DNA from: Saccharum officinarum
Lineage: Eukaryota > Streptophyta > Magnoliopsida > Poales > Poaceae
DNA: 64,000 nt
Direction of reading: 5' to 3'
NCBI GenBank assembly: GCA_020631735.1
Contig: CM036197.1
Coordinates: forward strand, 48,841,880-48,905,879
The notes under the pieces were generated by a model, which ran no database searches, was not told where the DNA came from, and saw only the letters and a list, made by a program, of their open reading frames with translations. Shown here in pieces: positions 44,020 to 53,809 of the stretch (its first letter is position 1; each line of letters begins with the position of its first letter). A program made the position numbers and the translations under genes.

Positions 44020-44750
44020 TGTTCTATTCTATATCACCGTTGGGCAGAAATAGAATAAAACAACATTCTTCTACATTAATTCCACATCACCGTTGGGCAG
44101 AAATAGAATTAACATATAAAAACTCAATTATCTTATAACACTCTTCAAAAATAAATTCTCCCGTTGGTTCGAATTTAATTAGAAGATCATCATCATCATT
44201 GCAGCGGAAACATGAAAATACATTACATTTTCTTCACTCTGGAGCATTTCTTGTTTCTTATTCATTCTCTGAAAATTGATCACTTTGATGTAAAATTTAT
44301 CATAGATTTAAACTTTGAACATAAAACTCATATAATTATAATTTTGTTATCATCAACGTTGGTCAGAAAATAACAATATCATAATTTTCTTTAAACATAA
44401 ACTCTTAAATAAATTTATAATATTGTTATCATCAACGTTGGTCAGAAAATAATAATATTATAATTTATCTTAACTATAAACTGATTATTCCTCCAATTGA
44501 ATTTTCCTTATTTTTTTGTTGGTTCCAATTTTAACTGGAGGGTAAACTTTTCATCATTTACTGAATAACTAAAACTGCTCTTTAAATTAAATCCTCCCAT
44601 TGGTTCGGATTTAATGAGAAGACAGTAAACCTTTAACTTTGCAGTGAAAACAAGAACAATTCTTAAAATAATATTAATTCAGAAGCATCACTGTGTACTT
44701 ATCCATTCTCTAAGCAATTATTCCGTTGGTTCAAATTGAATAGAGATGGA
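44020..44750 (-). repeat. Hairpin array, group A (conserved CGTTGG loop, differing stems)
   Basis: Eight stem-loops: 44025-44057, 44076-44112, 44152-44177, 44344-44376, 44411-44466, 44490-44541, 44586-44615 and 44707-44746. Loops read ACCGTTGGGCAG (two), CCCGTTGGTTC, AACGTTGGTCAG (two), TGTTGGTTCC, CCATTGGTTC and TCCGTTGGTTC. Stems differ in sequence yet pair, for example TTAAATCC/GGATTTAA, TTAATTC/GAATTAA and TAAATTC/GAATTTA. On the element's sense strand the loops read CCAACG-like. Confidence 0.75.
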
Positions 44751-44839
44751 AAACAAAATTCTTTAAAATTTGCTTCTGAAAATAATAAACTGAATTTACG
44801 TGCTTTATTGCTTCTTTTCTTTATTTTGCCCGAGAGAAA

Positions 44840-45835
44840 AATGGCCCAAAACCCTCTTCACGCGCAGTTGCAGTTCGGCCCGAGGCCCATTCGGCCCAGA
44901 GGCCTGCTTGCGTGCACGCTCTTTTGCGCTGCCAGCCAAGTGGCCCAGCAGCTTAATTCTCGCTTTTGCGCGGTGCTGCACGGCCCAGCGGCCCATTGCG
45001 CAGCAGCTCGCGCGTCGGCCTGCTTGGAATTGCTGCGGCCTAGCAGTGAGAAGCTGCCCGAGGCCCAGCGGCGCAGGCTGTCTCCCCGCGCCCAGGCCTT
45101 AACGTGGGCCTGGGCCGGGCATGCCCTCCGGGCTGTTTTCCCCCGCAAGCCCAGCTACGCGAGGAGATCTGATCCGTTCAGATTGATCGGACGGCGCACC
45201 TTCATTCTCGGAGGATCAAAACCAGACTCGGCTAGCTCCCCTGAACCATAACCAATTCACGCTGTTTCCTTCTCTCTCTCGCCCGAAGGTGAAAACGGCG
45301 ACGGTGGCCGACGGCGGCCTCGCCCGTGGCGGAGAGGGGATGAAGCACCGGAGCAGCGCCGCGGCGGCTCCCTTCCCTCCCCTTCGATCTTTGTTTTTCC
45401 CCTTCCCTTCTCTCCCACCGTTCTCTTCCTGAGCGGTACTGCAGTGAGAGCAGCAGAGTAGCCGGCCATGGTGGCCGGAGAAGAGAGGTGATGGTGCCGC
45501 CGCGGGCCCCCTCGTCGGCATGCGCGCTCGCCCAAGGCTGAGCGCGCCGCCGTCGAGCGGCCTCGTGGGTGGTGCCCTTTGACCGGAGCGCACCCGCACA
45601 GCGGCGAGCGGCTCGGCTCAGTTCCCGCGCGCCCGTCCATGGAGACGGCCGACGGCTATGACGGGACGGCCGGGCCCTAGGTAGGAAGCCCCCATCTTCA
45701 CCGTCCCCTCCTCTTTTCCCTTAAGGTTAGGGTTAGGGTTTCATTCTTTTCCCGATTCAAAATCAGGTGTTTCTCTTTTCTTTTTTTCACTTTTCTGCCT
45801 CAGACTCGATCTACACACTAGAAGAATCAACCTAG
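44840..45835 (-). promoter_or_regulatory. GC-rich copia leader with clustered GGCCCA motifs
   Basis: 44870-45120 holds roughly eight GGCCCA/TGGGCC-type motifs, the site II elements of plant housekeeping promoters. They are followed by GATCGGACGGC and a CT-rich stretch (45260-45440). A telomere-like TTAGGGTTAGGGTTT sits at about 45726. ORFs on both strands here lack family features. It may be a captured promoter or an ordinary GC-rich leader. Confidence 0.45.
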
Positions 45836-45847
45836 CTCCGGTACCAT

Positions 45848-46273
45848 TGTTGTACTTTTAGGATCATGTAGGTGTAGATCAAGCCGGTTACAACTCTTTC
45901 ATTTGGTATAATGAGCATCTGTGATCTAGAACATGAACTAGGGAGAGAGAGGTAGAGGGAAATGACTGACCATCGGGCTTGTCGTAGTTGGAGTGGCAGT
46001 GACGTCCCTGGTCAGTGGTGTGGACGTCGGGGTCGATGCAGCGGCGACGATGGACTTCCCGTCGCTTACAGGCATCCCTCTTGATCGGACTAGGGAGGTA
46101 GGTGGGGAGTGGCGGCAGTAAACCTCGTGAAGTGAGCCCTGACCCCCACCTTCTATATATAGCCTGCGCGACGGGGGGGCACCAGCCTTGTGTGACTGAG
46201 CACCCCCGACCAGGGCATGGTCAAAGGGTCCGAGTTGGCCGTTGGGCCAATTCGGTTGAGATCTATTCTAACA
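45848..46273 (-). mobile_element. Copia LTR, 426 bp
   Basis: Plus-strand ends TGTTGTAC and CTAACA, with a TATA-like CTATATATAG near 46150-46160. Related to the LTR at 34897-35414. It interrupts gypsy sequence at 46274. Confidence 0.75.
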
Positions 46274-48140
46274 TCCGACAGATTTGTCCACTTGACTAAC
46301 ACCTGCAGCACCGTCTGCGAACCCTGTTTAACCAAACGCCGACCCAAGCAACTTTCTGGCAATATGGTTTTCATCGGATCCATAGAGACTAAAGACAGGT
46401 CCTCTGAAACTGATACATCCTTTGGAACTTGCTTTTTGAGTTGCGATACATGCAGAACCGGATGAATCTTGCTTGTTTCAGGTAGGTCGAGCCTGTAGGC
46501 CACTTCACCTATCTTCTCCATCACCTTGAATGGTCCATAATATTTGAATGAGAGTTTCTTGTTGGACCTACTGGCCACTGACGCCTGAATATAAGGCTGC
46601 AATTTCATGAACACCATGTCACCAGGTTGAAAACTTTCTTTCAGACCTGCTCTTATCTGCCTGAGCCTTCATCCGCTGTTGTGCGCACTGCAACTGTTGT
46701 TGTATGATACGTGTCAGAAGCTCCCATTCCTTTAGCCATTGTTCTAAATCAGGCACTGAACACAACTGTAGGTTGTTGATTCCAAAATGCCGTGGACTGT
46801 GTCCATACAAGACTTCAAAGGGAGAATGGCCCAAGGCAGAATGGAACGCTGTGTTATACCAGAACTCAGCTACAGAGAGCCACTTACTCCATTGGCGTGG
46901 ACATGAGTGGACAGTGCGGCGCAAGAATCCCTCCAGACACTGATTCAATCTTTCGGTTTGGCTGTCAGTTTGGGGATGGTAAGCCGAGCTCATGAGAAGC
47001 TTCGTGTCAGTGAGTTTGAATAGTTGTTGCCATACATTACTGGTGAATACCGGATCTCTGTTAGATATTATGGTCTGAGGTAATCCATGGAGTTTGTACA
47101 CATGATCCAAGAAAAGCTTTGCAATTTGAGTTGCAGTAAAGGGATGATGCAAAGGGATGAAATGCCCATATTTACTGAATTTGTCGATGACCACCAGTAT
47201 GGCATTATAATGGTCAGAGGTGGGTAAACCTTCTATGAAATCCAAACTGACAATCTGCCATGCCTGAGTTGGTACTAGCAGTGGCTGTAGCGGTCCTAGG
47301 GTTCTGATATGCTCCACCTTTGCTTGTTGACATGTTTGACATTGTTGCACAAATTTCTGTACTGTTTCCTTCAGATTAGGCCATGCAAACAAAGCCTTTA
47401 CTCTGCTATAAGTGGCAGTTATACCAGAATGACCTCCTATGCCACTATCATGAACAGCTTCCAATATGTGTTGTTGGGCTAAAGAGTTATTTCCAACCCA
47501 AACTCGACCCTTGAATCTAATTACTCCATCTTGCAAGGTATACCCTTTTGTGTTACTGCCAGTTAGAGTGAGCTCAGCGAATAACTGTTTATCCTCAGGA
47601 TCTTCAGAGTATCCAAACTGCAGTTTTTGTACCCAAGCTGGCACACACTCAGAGATGGCAGCAACCTCCCCTTCATATCTTGACAGTGCATCAACTGCTG
47701 CATTGTTGATGCCCTTCTTGTACTGGATGGTATAATTCAGATCCATCAGTCTGAGCAATGCCTTGTGTTGCAATTTTGATGTCACCCTCTGTTCAGTCAA
47801 ATGAAGCAGACTCTTATGATCTGTTCTTATCAAAAATTTGCCATGTTGCAGATAGGGGCGCCACTTCTCCACAACCATCAATATTGCAAGGCACTCCATC
47901 TCATAAACTGAGAGAGTTTGATTTCTTGGGCACAAATGTTTACTCAAATATGCTAAGGGATGATGATCCTGCATCAGCATAGCTCCTATCCCAAAATCAC
48001 ATGCATCTGTTTCTAGTATAAATTGCTTTTTGAAATTGGGCATAGCTAGTACTGGAGCCTGAATCATTTTCTGTTTCAGAATCTAGAATGCTTGGTCAGC
48101 TTCCTTGGTCCATTGGATGATATGGTTCTTTTTCAGCATT
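46274..48140 (-). pseudogene. Second gypsy: RNase H and integrase
   Basis: The RNase H part has LETDACDFGIGAMLMQ and TDHKSLLHL. The integrase has the HHCC region (GGHSGITATYSRVKALF, CQTCQQAKV) and a core with SLDFIEGLP. The second catalytic aspartate reads asparagine (ISNRDPVFTS, normally SDRDP). The glutamate is present (QTDSQTERLN). The C-terminal GPY/F module (YYGPFKVMEKIGEVAYRL) and half a chromodomain (VLQVLVKWTNLSD) end at the copia LTR. A frame change occurs at about 46618. Confidence 0.85.
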
Positions 48141-49045
48141 TCAGTCAAGGGCCTGCTGATAATGCCATAGTGCTGAATAAACCTGCGGTAGTAACCTGTT
48201 AGTCCTAGAAACCCACGCAGCTGCCCTGACAGTGCTTGGTGTTTTCCACTCCATTACTGCCTGAACTTTACGATCTGTGGCAACACCTGCTGCTGATATG
48301 ACATAGCCCAGGTACTCTACGGAAGGTTGAGCAAAGAAACACTTGCTGCGTTTGATATAAAATTTGTTGGCATGCAGGATGTCAAATACCTTCCTAAACA
48401 GGACCACATGCTCTTCTATGGTTGCACTGTGCATAAGAATGTCATCCATGAAAATGAGCACACCATGGCGCAATAGTTCAGCAAACAGTATGTTCATTAG
48501 GCTCTGAAACGTGGCTGGCGCGTTCGTGAGCCCGACGGCATGACCAGGAACTCATAGAGGCCTTGATGAGTCTAGAATGCCGTCTTGTACTCCTCTCCCA
48601 CTGCCATTCTTATTTGATGATACCCTGCCTGAAAGTCCAGCTTGGTGAACACTTTTGCACCACTGAGCTCATCCAATAGCTCTTCTACCACCGGCATGGG
48701 GTGTTTATGCTTTACTGTCATGGCGTTGAGCTGGCGATAGTCGACACAAAAACGCCACGAGCCATCTTTCTTGTGGACCAACAGAATTGGTGAGGCAAAG
48801 GAACTTGAGCTATGCCACACCACTCCATTCTGTAACATTTCTTTTAACTGAGTCTCAATTTCATTCTTCTGAATCGATGAGTAGTGATAAGGCCTAACAA
48901 GCACTGGTTGAGCCCCTGGTATTAGATTGATCTGATGATCAGCCTCCCGAGCTGGTGGCAGGTCTGTAGGAGTAGCAAAGAGATGGTCATACTCATCAAC
49001 CAATGTCTGGATCATGGCTGGCACCACTGCTTGAGAAGCCTCCAC
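48141..49045 (-). pseudogene. Second gypsy: reverse transcriptase, interrupted
   Basis: 48572-49045 reads SPILLVHKKDGSWRFCVDYR and FTKLDFQAGYHQIRM, ending in TAG after KTAF. 48141-48497 continues with MDDILMHSA and CFFAQPSVEYLGYVIS. One base is missing near 48538 (ATGCCGTCGGG) and a further shift lies near 48220. The RT as read is inactive. Confidence 0.85.
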
Positions 49046-49060
49046 GACAGAACAGATGCA

Positions 49061-49603
49061 CTATAGCTCATCCGACACTACTTCAGAAGGTACTGCACTG
49101 TCAAGCTGAATACAGTAAGCTACTCCTCCATTTCTAATCAAGCCTTGAAGCTTCTTCCTTGATATCTCGGGACATTGATCGAGCTGCTCACATACTCCAT
49201 GTAAGGTGATTCTCTGTCCCCTATGAGTGATCCTCATTTCCTTAGTCTTGTAGTCTACCCATACTGGGCTGACAGCCTCTAGCCAGTCCTCACCTACGAT
49301 CATGTTGTAACACCGCAGGGCCAACACGCGGGCATCTGATGTGAATGTATGGCCTTGTATCCACCAATGCAGATTAGATACTTGCTCAGTGCATTGCAGT
49401 TGTCCCCCATCGGCTACCTTGAAATTGGCTTGAGCACATGGTTGAACCGGTAGTTTCAGTGTGGTAACCAGGCGATCACTGATGAAAGTGCCAATACTGC
49501 CTGAATCTACCAAGATCAACACTTGTTGTTTGCCTATCTGCGCCAAAAGTTTTAGGGTTTGTCGTTTGGTGCCTTGCTTTGACTCCTGATCCTGCACAGT
49601 CAT
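49061..49603 (-). CDS. Second gypsy: aspartic protease segment
   Basis: LVDSGSIGTFISDRL is the retropepsin active-site motif, followed by MIVGEDWLEAVSP. It lies in the same frame as the gag before and RT after, separated only by stop codons (49709, about 49658, 49061). Confidence 0.85.
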   Translation of the reverse strand: MTVQDQESKQGTKRQTLKLLAQIGKQQVLILVDSGSIGTFISDRLVTTLKLPVQPCAQANFKVADGGQLQCTEQVSNLHWWIQGHTFTSDARVLALRCYNMIVGEDWLEAVSPVWVDYKTKEMRITHRGQRITLHGVCEQLDQCPEISRKKLQGLIRNGGVAYCIQLDSAVPSEVVSDEL

Positions 49604-49708
49604 GACTGCCTCATCTCCATTCGCAACTTCAGACTGTTCTTCCTCTGTGTGGTCAGACTAGGTAAACTCCAATGCTTCCCATAGTTCGTCAAGAACATGC
49701 AGAGGTAT

Positions 49709-50944
49709 CTAATCCGGGCAAGTCTGGTTGGCGGCCCATTTTCCACCACACTTAAAACAGAGGCTGTTCTTGCGGCGATATTGCTTCAGAGAGGCCAACT
49801 TATCCTCTTGTTCAGACTTGGACTGCAATTTGTCAGTCTTGTTAGTGGCTTTGATGAAAACCCACCCAAAGGACTTTGGTTTGCTGGCTTGTAATTCTTC
49901 TTCTTGTAGGAGAGCCAAGGCACTAGCAGTAGCAATATGTCGCGGTCGATGCAGAGTAATAGGAGTTCTGATTTCATCCTTCAGACCAACCAAGAACCGA
50001 GTCACGAAGTATACCTCATCATATGCAGGGTTGTAGAAGAGGATTCCATGCACCAACTTCTCGAATTGGGCGTAGTACTCTGCCACCGTCCCTGTTTGCT
50101 TCAAATTTTCGAGTTGCTTTAACTGATTTGGGTACTGATCTCTGTCATATTGGGCAAAGACCAACCTGCATAAATGATCCCAATCTGTCACCCGTCCTCG
50201 ACGCTCCACCGTCTGCAGCCATGTCGCCGCAGAACCTTGGAAGTTGAGGGCTGCATACCGCGTCTTCATCGCCGGGCGAATGCCATATACCTCGAAATAC
50301 ATGACACATTGATCACGCCATAGCCTTGGGTTTTCGCCATTAAACTTGGGGAAATCCATTTTGGGAACCGGCATCGAACGGTTAAAGTGCATCGACTCTA
50401 AATCAAGAAGAACAGGGGCGGAAGGGTCATGATTCATACCCGTGACCGGGTGTGGTGTTGGGGGATGAGACCCACCAGCACCCACAGCCCGGTGATCCAG
50501 ACGCATGCCGTGCCCTTGGGGCGATTAGGAGCTCGACGCCGAATGATGCGAGGCCATTGGAATGTTATTCAGATCAAACCATCGAGGTGGCGGTGCGAAA
50601 ATCACCAATGGGTTCGGCATCATCATGGGCGGCGGTGGTGGCTGCATCACGCACGGTGCTGAAGGTTGAGGCAGTGGTGGAGGCAGCGGTGGAGGTGGTG
50701 GTGGAGGTGGTGGCCGCGCTTCCAACTGCTGCACCCGCTTCGTCGTCTCCTTCGACAGCTGCATCATGGATCCCATCGATGTCTCCGTGATGGAATGCCA
50801 CGCCTCGAGGTCGCTGAGTTTGTCCAGCGTCGTCACCATCATCGTCTGCAAGGCGTCGAACTGCTTGGACATGTCCTTCATCCCGACGAACTGTGTCGCC
50901 AGGGTCTCCATGGTTGCCTTGAGCTCATCCATCGAAGTCGTCAT
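49709..50944 (-). pseudogene. Second gypsy: gag, with an in-frame stop
   Basis: The N-terminal coiled-coil part and a poly-proline run (50640-50710) are followed by an in-frame TAA at 50525-50527. The gag domain (VPKMDFPKFNGENPRLW, YFEVYGIRP, AQYDRDQYPNQLKQLENLKQ) and a zinc knuckle CFKCGGKWAANQTC end the part. The usual histidine of the knuckle is glutamine, so zinc binding is doubtful. Confidence 0.85.
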
Positions 50945-51044
50945 GTCCGCCTAGAACTTGGTGAGCTTCTTCTTCGGCGCCAGCACGGAATTGGTGTGGC
51001 GAAAATAAATCCCTCCCTCGGACGAACAGGCTCTCGATACCAGA

Positions 51045-51283
51045 TGTCACGAACCAACTATGGAGAGATGGAGTTCTACTGGAAAATGAAAGAACACGAT
51101 GACGAACTCGACTACTCCAGAGAAGACGAGTTATTATTCTACTAGTATTTGGCTGTTACAGCCTGAATTCTCTTCCCCTCTCCTATGAGCTTTATATACC
51201 AGCACTTACAGCTTTGCCAGGCAACGAGCCCGAACCTACCAAACGGCCCATCAGATAGCGATACGGCCCATCTTGCCGTAACA
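51045..51283 (-). mobile_element. 5' LTR of the second gypsy element
   Basis: 239 bp, with a TATA-like TTTATATACC region inverted near 51190. It is followed (minus) by a two-base spacer and the primer site TGGTATCGAGAGCC. Confidence 0.9.
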
Positions 51284-51288
51284 GCTAT

Positions 51289-51697
51289 GGGCGAGAGGGC
51301 GATGTGGCGGCTGTAGGCCCGAAGCCGTGTCAGCTGCGATGACAGCATGCTGCCAGTTTTCGATTGCTAGCATTCTTGATTGCTCACTCAACGGTGAAAG
51401 GCGAAACTATCATTGTCACTTCCCACTGTTGCTTGGCAAAGGGAGTATTTGGACTAGGAATGCAGGTTAAGTGTAACCTTATTTTAGAAAAGGGAGTATT
51501 TGGTAGGGTTGCATGTGCTAATGCAACCTATCAAGCCTATATGACTGATGTATGGGCTCGGCTACATTCACCCATGCATGCAATTGTATCCCCCATGCAA
51601 GCAGCCGACCAAAAGCGCAAATAACTTTATAAGGCTTCACTCATACAGGATGGGCGGAGCAGGATAACCAAATATGCCTCCTAAAGGGGAAAAAAAA
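51289..51697. other. Spacer right of the gypsy element
   Basis: Continues the host sequence broken at 40970. Contains two copies of AAAGGGAGTATTTGG about 55 bases apart (51440 and 51490). No gene supported. Confidence 0.4.
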
Positions 51698-51905
51698 AGG
51701 TCAATTGACCTCCTTCAACTATTGCACAAGTCCGATTTACCTGCCTCAATTGAAAAATGGATTTTTAGGTTCACCTAATTCTTCAAATCTCTCTATTACC
51801 TTCCTGAGTGGTTTTGAAAGTAGATTTAGCTGGCGTGGTGACACGTTAGCAAGGGGATAAATCGAACTTTCACGATAGTTTATGAAGGTCGAATAGACTT
51901 TATTA
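51698..51905. mobile_element. MITE, family M, copy 1
   Basis: Imperfect inverted ends of about 45 bp: TTGACCTCCTTCAACTATTG on the left, and on the right the inverse TTCGACCTTCATAAACTATC. Both continue toward TCGATTTA(C/T)C. No ORF. Confidence 0.6.
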
Positions 51906-52767
51906 AAATGATCGATATATTTTTTTTAAAAAAATAGAATAAGTATGCATTTAAAATATTAAAATTTGATTACTATAAGAAAATTATAGAAATTTCGTTT
52001 TAACTCAAGGAAAAAAATATTTGTTCCTAAAATCATGCCCTACATTTCTGTTCCTTGCTTGGAATTATTTGAATGTTTTATGGTCTCCTAAAATTTGAAA
52101 CTAGGCCATGAAACAGGATGCAGACCAAGACAAATCTTTGCAGATCGTAGTATGAATCACCGTGCACCCGCATTGCAAACTCAAAACACGTCTCCTCAAT
52201 GGCGATGTCATGCTTAACCATCGAGAAATGCATGGTAAATTCTAAATAAAAAAATACAAAGCTCTAATTGCACATTAGCAACATGTATTATGTGGTTTAA
52301 CTTTATTTATAGCAACACTATTTTCTTTAGGGGACATCACGAAGATGGCGTGTGTTGAATCATAAGACCATCATCGCGCGGCATCTAACGTGCAATAGAC
52401 TCTCGAACCGAGGTCTGAGTTGGCCAACAACAATTGGATGGACACGATTGCTTCCTTGTTTGTCATTGTTGTCACACTATCGTAGGTCTATGCATGCACC
52501 GGGAGCACATGATCGAGCAGAAAGACAGTTTGGATGGGCTCGGGTGTCGGATTTTTCACGAGTTTCCTAAAATCAAGCTTTATATTATGATGACTAGCTC
52601 AAAAAACATAGAGCATAGTTTTTTTAAAATCTGAAATATTTTTCTAAGAAAATTTCTATGAATGCTCTAATATTAAATGAGATTTTAGTGTTTTAAATTT
52701 ATATCTATATTTATTAGATATAAAATATTATAATTTTTTAAAAACATTTCTACATTTTTTATGAATT
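51906..52767. other. AT-rich spacer
   Basis: Low-complexity AT-rich DNA around a patch of mixed sequence (52100-52570). Short ORFs only. Nothing recognised. Confidence 0.4.
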
Positions 52768-52922
52768 TTTTGACCTCCCTGAACTATCAATTGTCTGATT
52801 TACCTTCTCGTGGCTGTAGCGCTACATAGAATGTGCGATATGGGGCCACGTGGGCTGAACACGTTGTTTACCAAAACAACTTACGGAGGTAGATCGGATG
52901 TTGTCAAAAGTTGGAGGAGTCT
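52768..52922. mobile_element. MITE, family M, copy 2
   Basis: The left end TGACCTCCCTGAACTATC and the inverse right end GACTCCTCCAACTTTTGACA share the motif order of copy 1 at 51698-51905, ending in TCYGATYTACC. Two copies of one family within 1.2 kb. Confidence 0.5.
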
Positions 52923-53177
52923 ATAAATCTGATTTTTCTGATTGATGGAGACAAATTAAACGTGAGAGGTCAGGAGGATTTTTTTAGAAATGAAAAACTC
53001 AGCTGTCCATGGACCAATATCCGCGTTTTAGCCCATTAGTGGTACGGCCCAGGTCTGGACCTTTTGACCCACTCCAGCCTCTAGCCCATCTCTGGTTCGG
53101 TCGATCCCCTAAAAAAAAAAACTGGTTCGGTCGAACAAGCCACGGTACGGTACATTTGAAGCCATGTCAGAGACGTC

Positions 53178-53466
53178 CAGGGACGAAGCCAGAAAAAAAT
53201 TTAGGGGGCTAAACAAAATTGCTACAGTGACTTAGCTCTACTTTAATCCCTCGTAATAGAAAAAGTATAATAGCTTGAAGTAGTCTTATATTTAAAACGT
53301 CAATTAACAATGAAATTCACAAAATACATCTAAAAAATAAATGTCTTAGCCCACCCTACCTTATACATCTGTGTCTAAAATTGGAAGAAGAGCACTAGAA
53401 GTTCCACTAGCTTAGCAGCAGTAGGGGGGCTGGAGCCCCCCAGCCCCCCCGCTGGCTTCGTCCATG
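53178..53466. mobile_element. hAT-type MITE with 8-bp target duplication
   Basis: Ends CAGGGACGAAGCCAG and CTGGCTTCGTCCATG are flanked by GAGACGTC at 53170-53177 and 53467-53474. It is 289 bp with no coding. It lies about 340 bases upstream of the F-box/DUF295 start codon. Confidence 0.9.
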
Positions 53467-53809
53467 GAGACGTCTGTCACTTGTAACGAGAATCGATGCC
53501 ACTCTCCGTCTCCGAGACCGAGGTCCAATGCTACAAAGACGTGAGGGCCAAGTTTGAGTGGGGGCGTGGGGCACGGGCGCACGGCTGTAACTCTGAACCA
53601 AGGCCATCTTGCCGTCGAGCTCGGCTTCATCTCTGCGTCCTCCTCGTGCCCGGCCGTCGTCTATTCCGATCCGGATCCTGTGTTTGACGACCCAGGTACG
53701 TAGTACATGTTTATTCTGCTATCACACAAACGAGGGCGTAGGTCCAAGAATTCCTCACCGTCGTGAACGGTGACCACGCAGGTACTCTGCCAGCATCTCA
53801 TCGTCGACA

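Larger units (their letters stand above)
41290..46273 (-). mobile_element. Ty1/copia element nested in the gypsy, no second LTR
   Basis: Minus-strand order: LTR 46273-45848, primer site TGGTACCGGAGC (45847-45836), GC-rich leader (44840-45835), hairpin-rich region (43170-44760), decayed RT/RNase H (about 43000-41290). The downstream LTR is absent. The pol end KKVLADP runs directly into the gypsy SWEE text over the shared bases GCGGATCC, suggesting a deletion between short homologies. Confidence 0.75.
40971..51283 (-). mobile_element. Ty3/gypsy element with short LTRs, carrying a nested copia
   Basis: LTRs of 245 bp (40971-41215) and 239 bp (51045-51283) match closely, with ends TGTCACGAACC and CGTAACA. 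A perfect 5-bp target duplication GCTAT lies at 40966-40970 and 51284-51288. The primer site TGGTATCGAGAGCC is at about 51042-51029 (minus) and a purine tract AAGCGAGGGGGAG abuts the 3' LTR. Gag, protease, RT/RNase H and integrase follow in one original frame (50944 down to 46274), interrupted by in-frame stops and small indels. A copia element splits the chromodomain region. Confidence 0.93.

Noticed and set aside
44736..45251. 171-aa ORF (+) in the copia leader
   Set aside because: GC-driven open frame with overlapping ORFs on both strands, no domain features, and strand opposite to the element.
45720..45745. Interstitial telomere (TTAGGG-type repeats)
   Set aside because: Only about two imperfect units in a CT-rich leader; too short for a telomeric tract.
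49697..50247. Plus-strand ORFs over gag
   Set aside because: Shadows of the minus-strand gag coding sequence.
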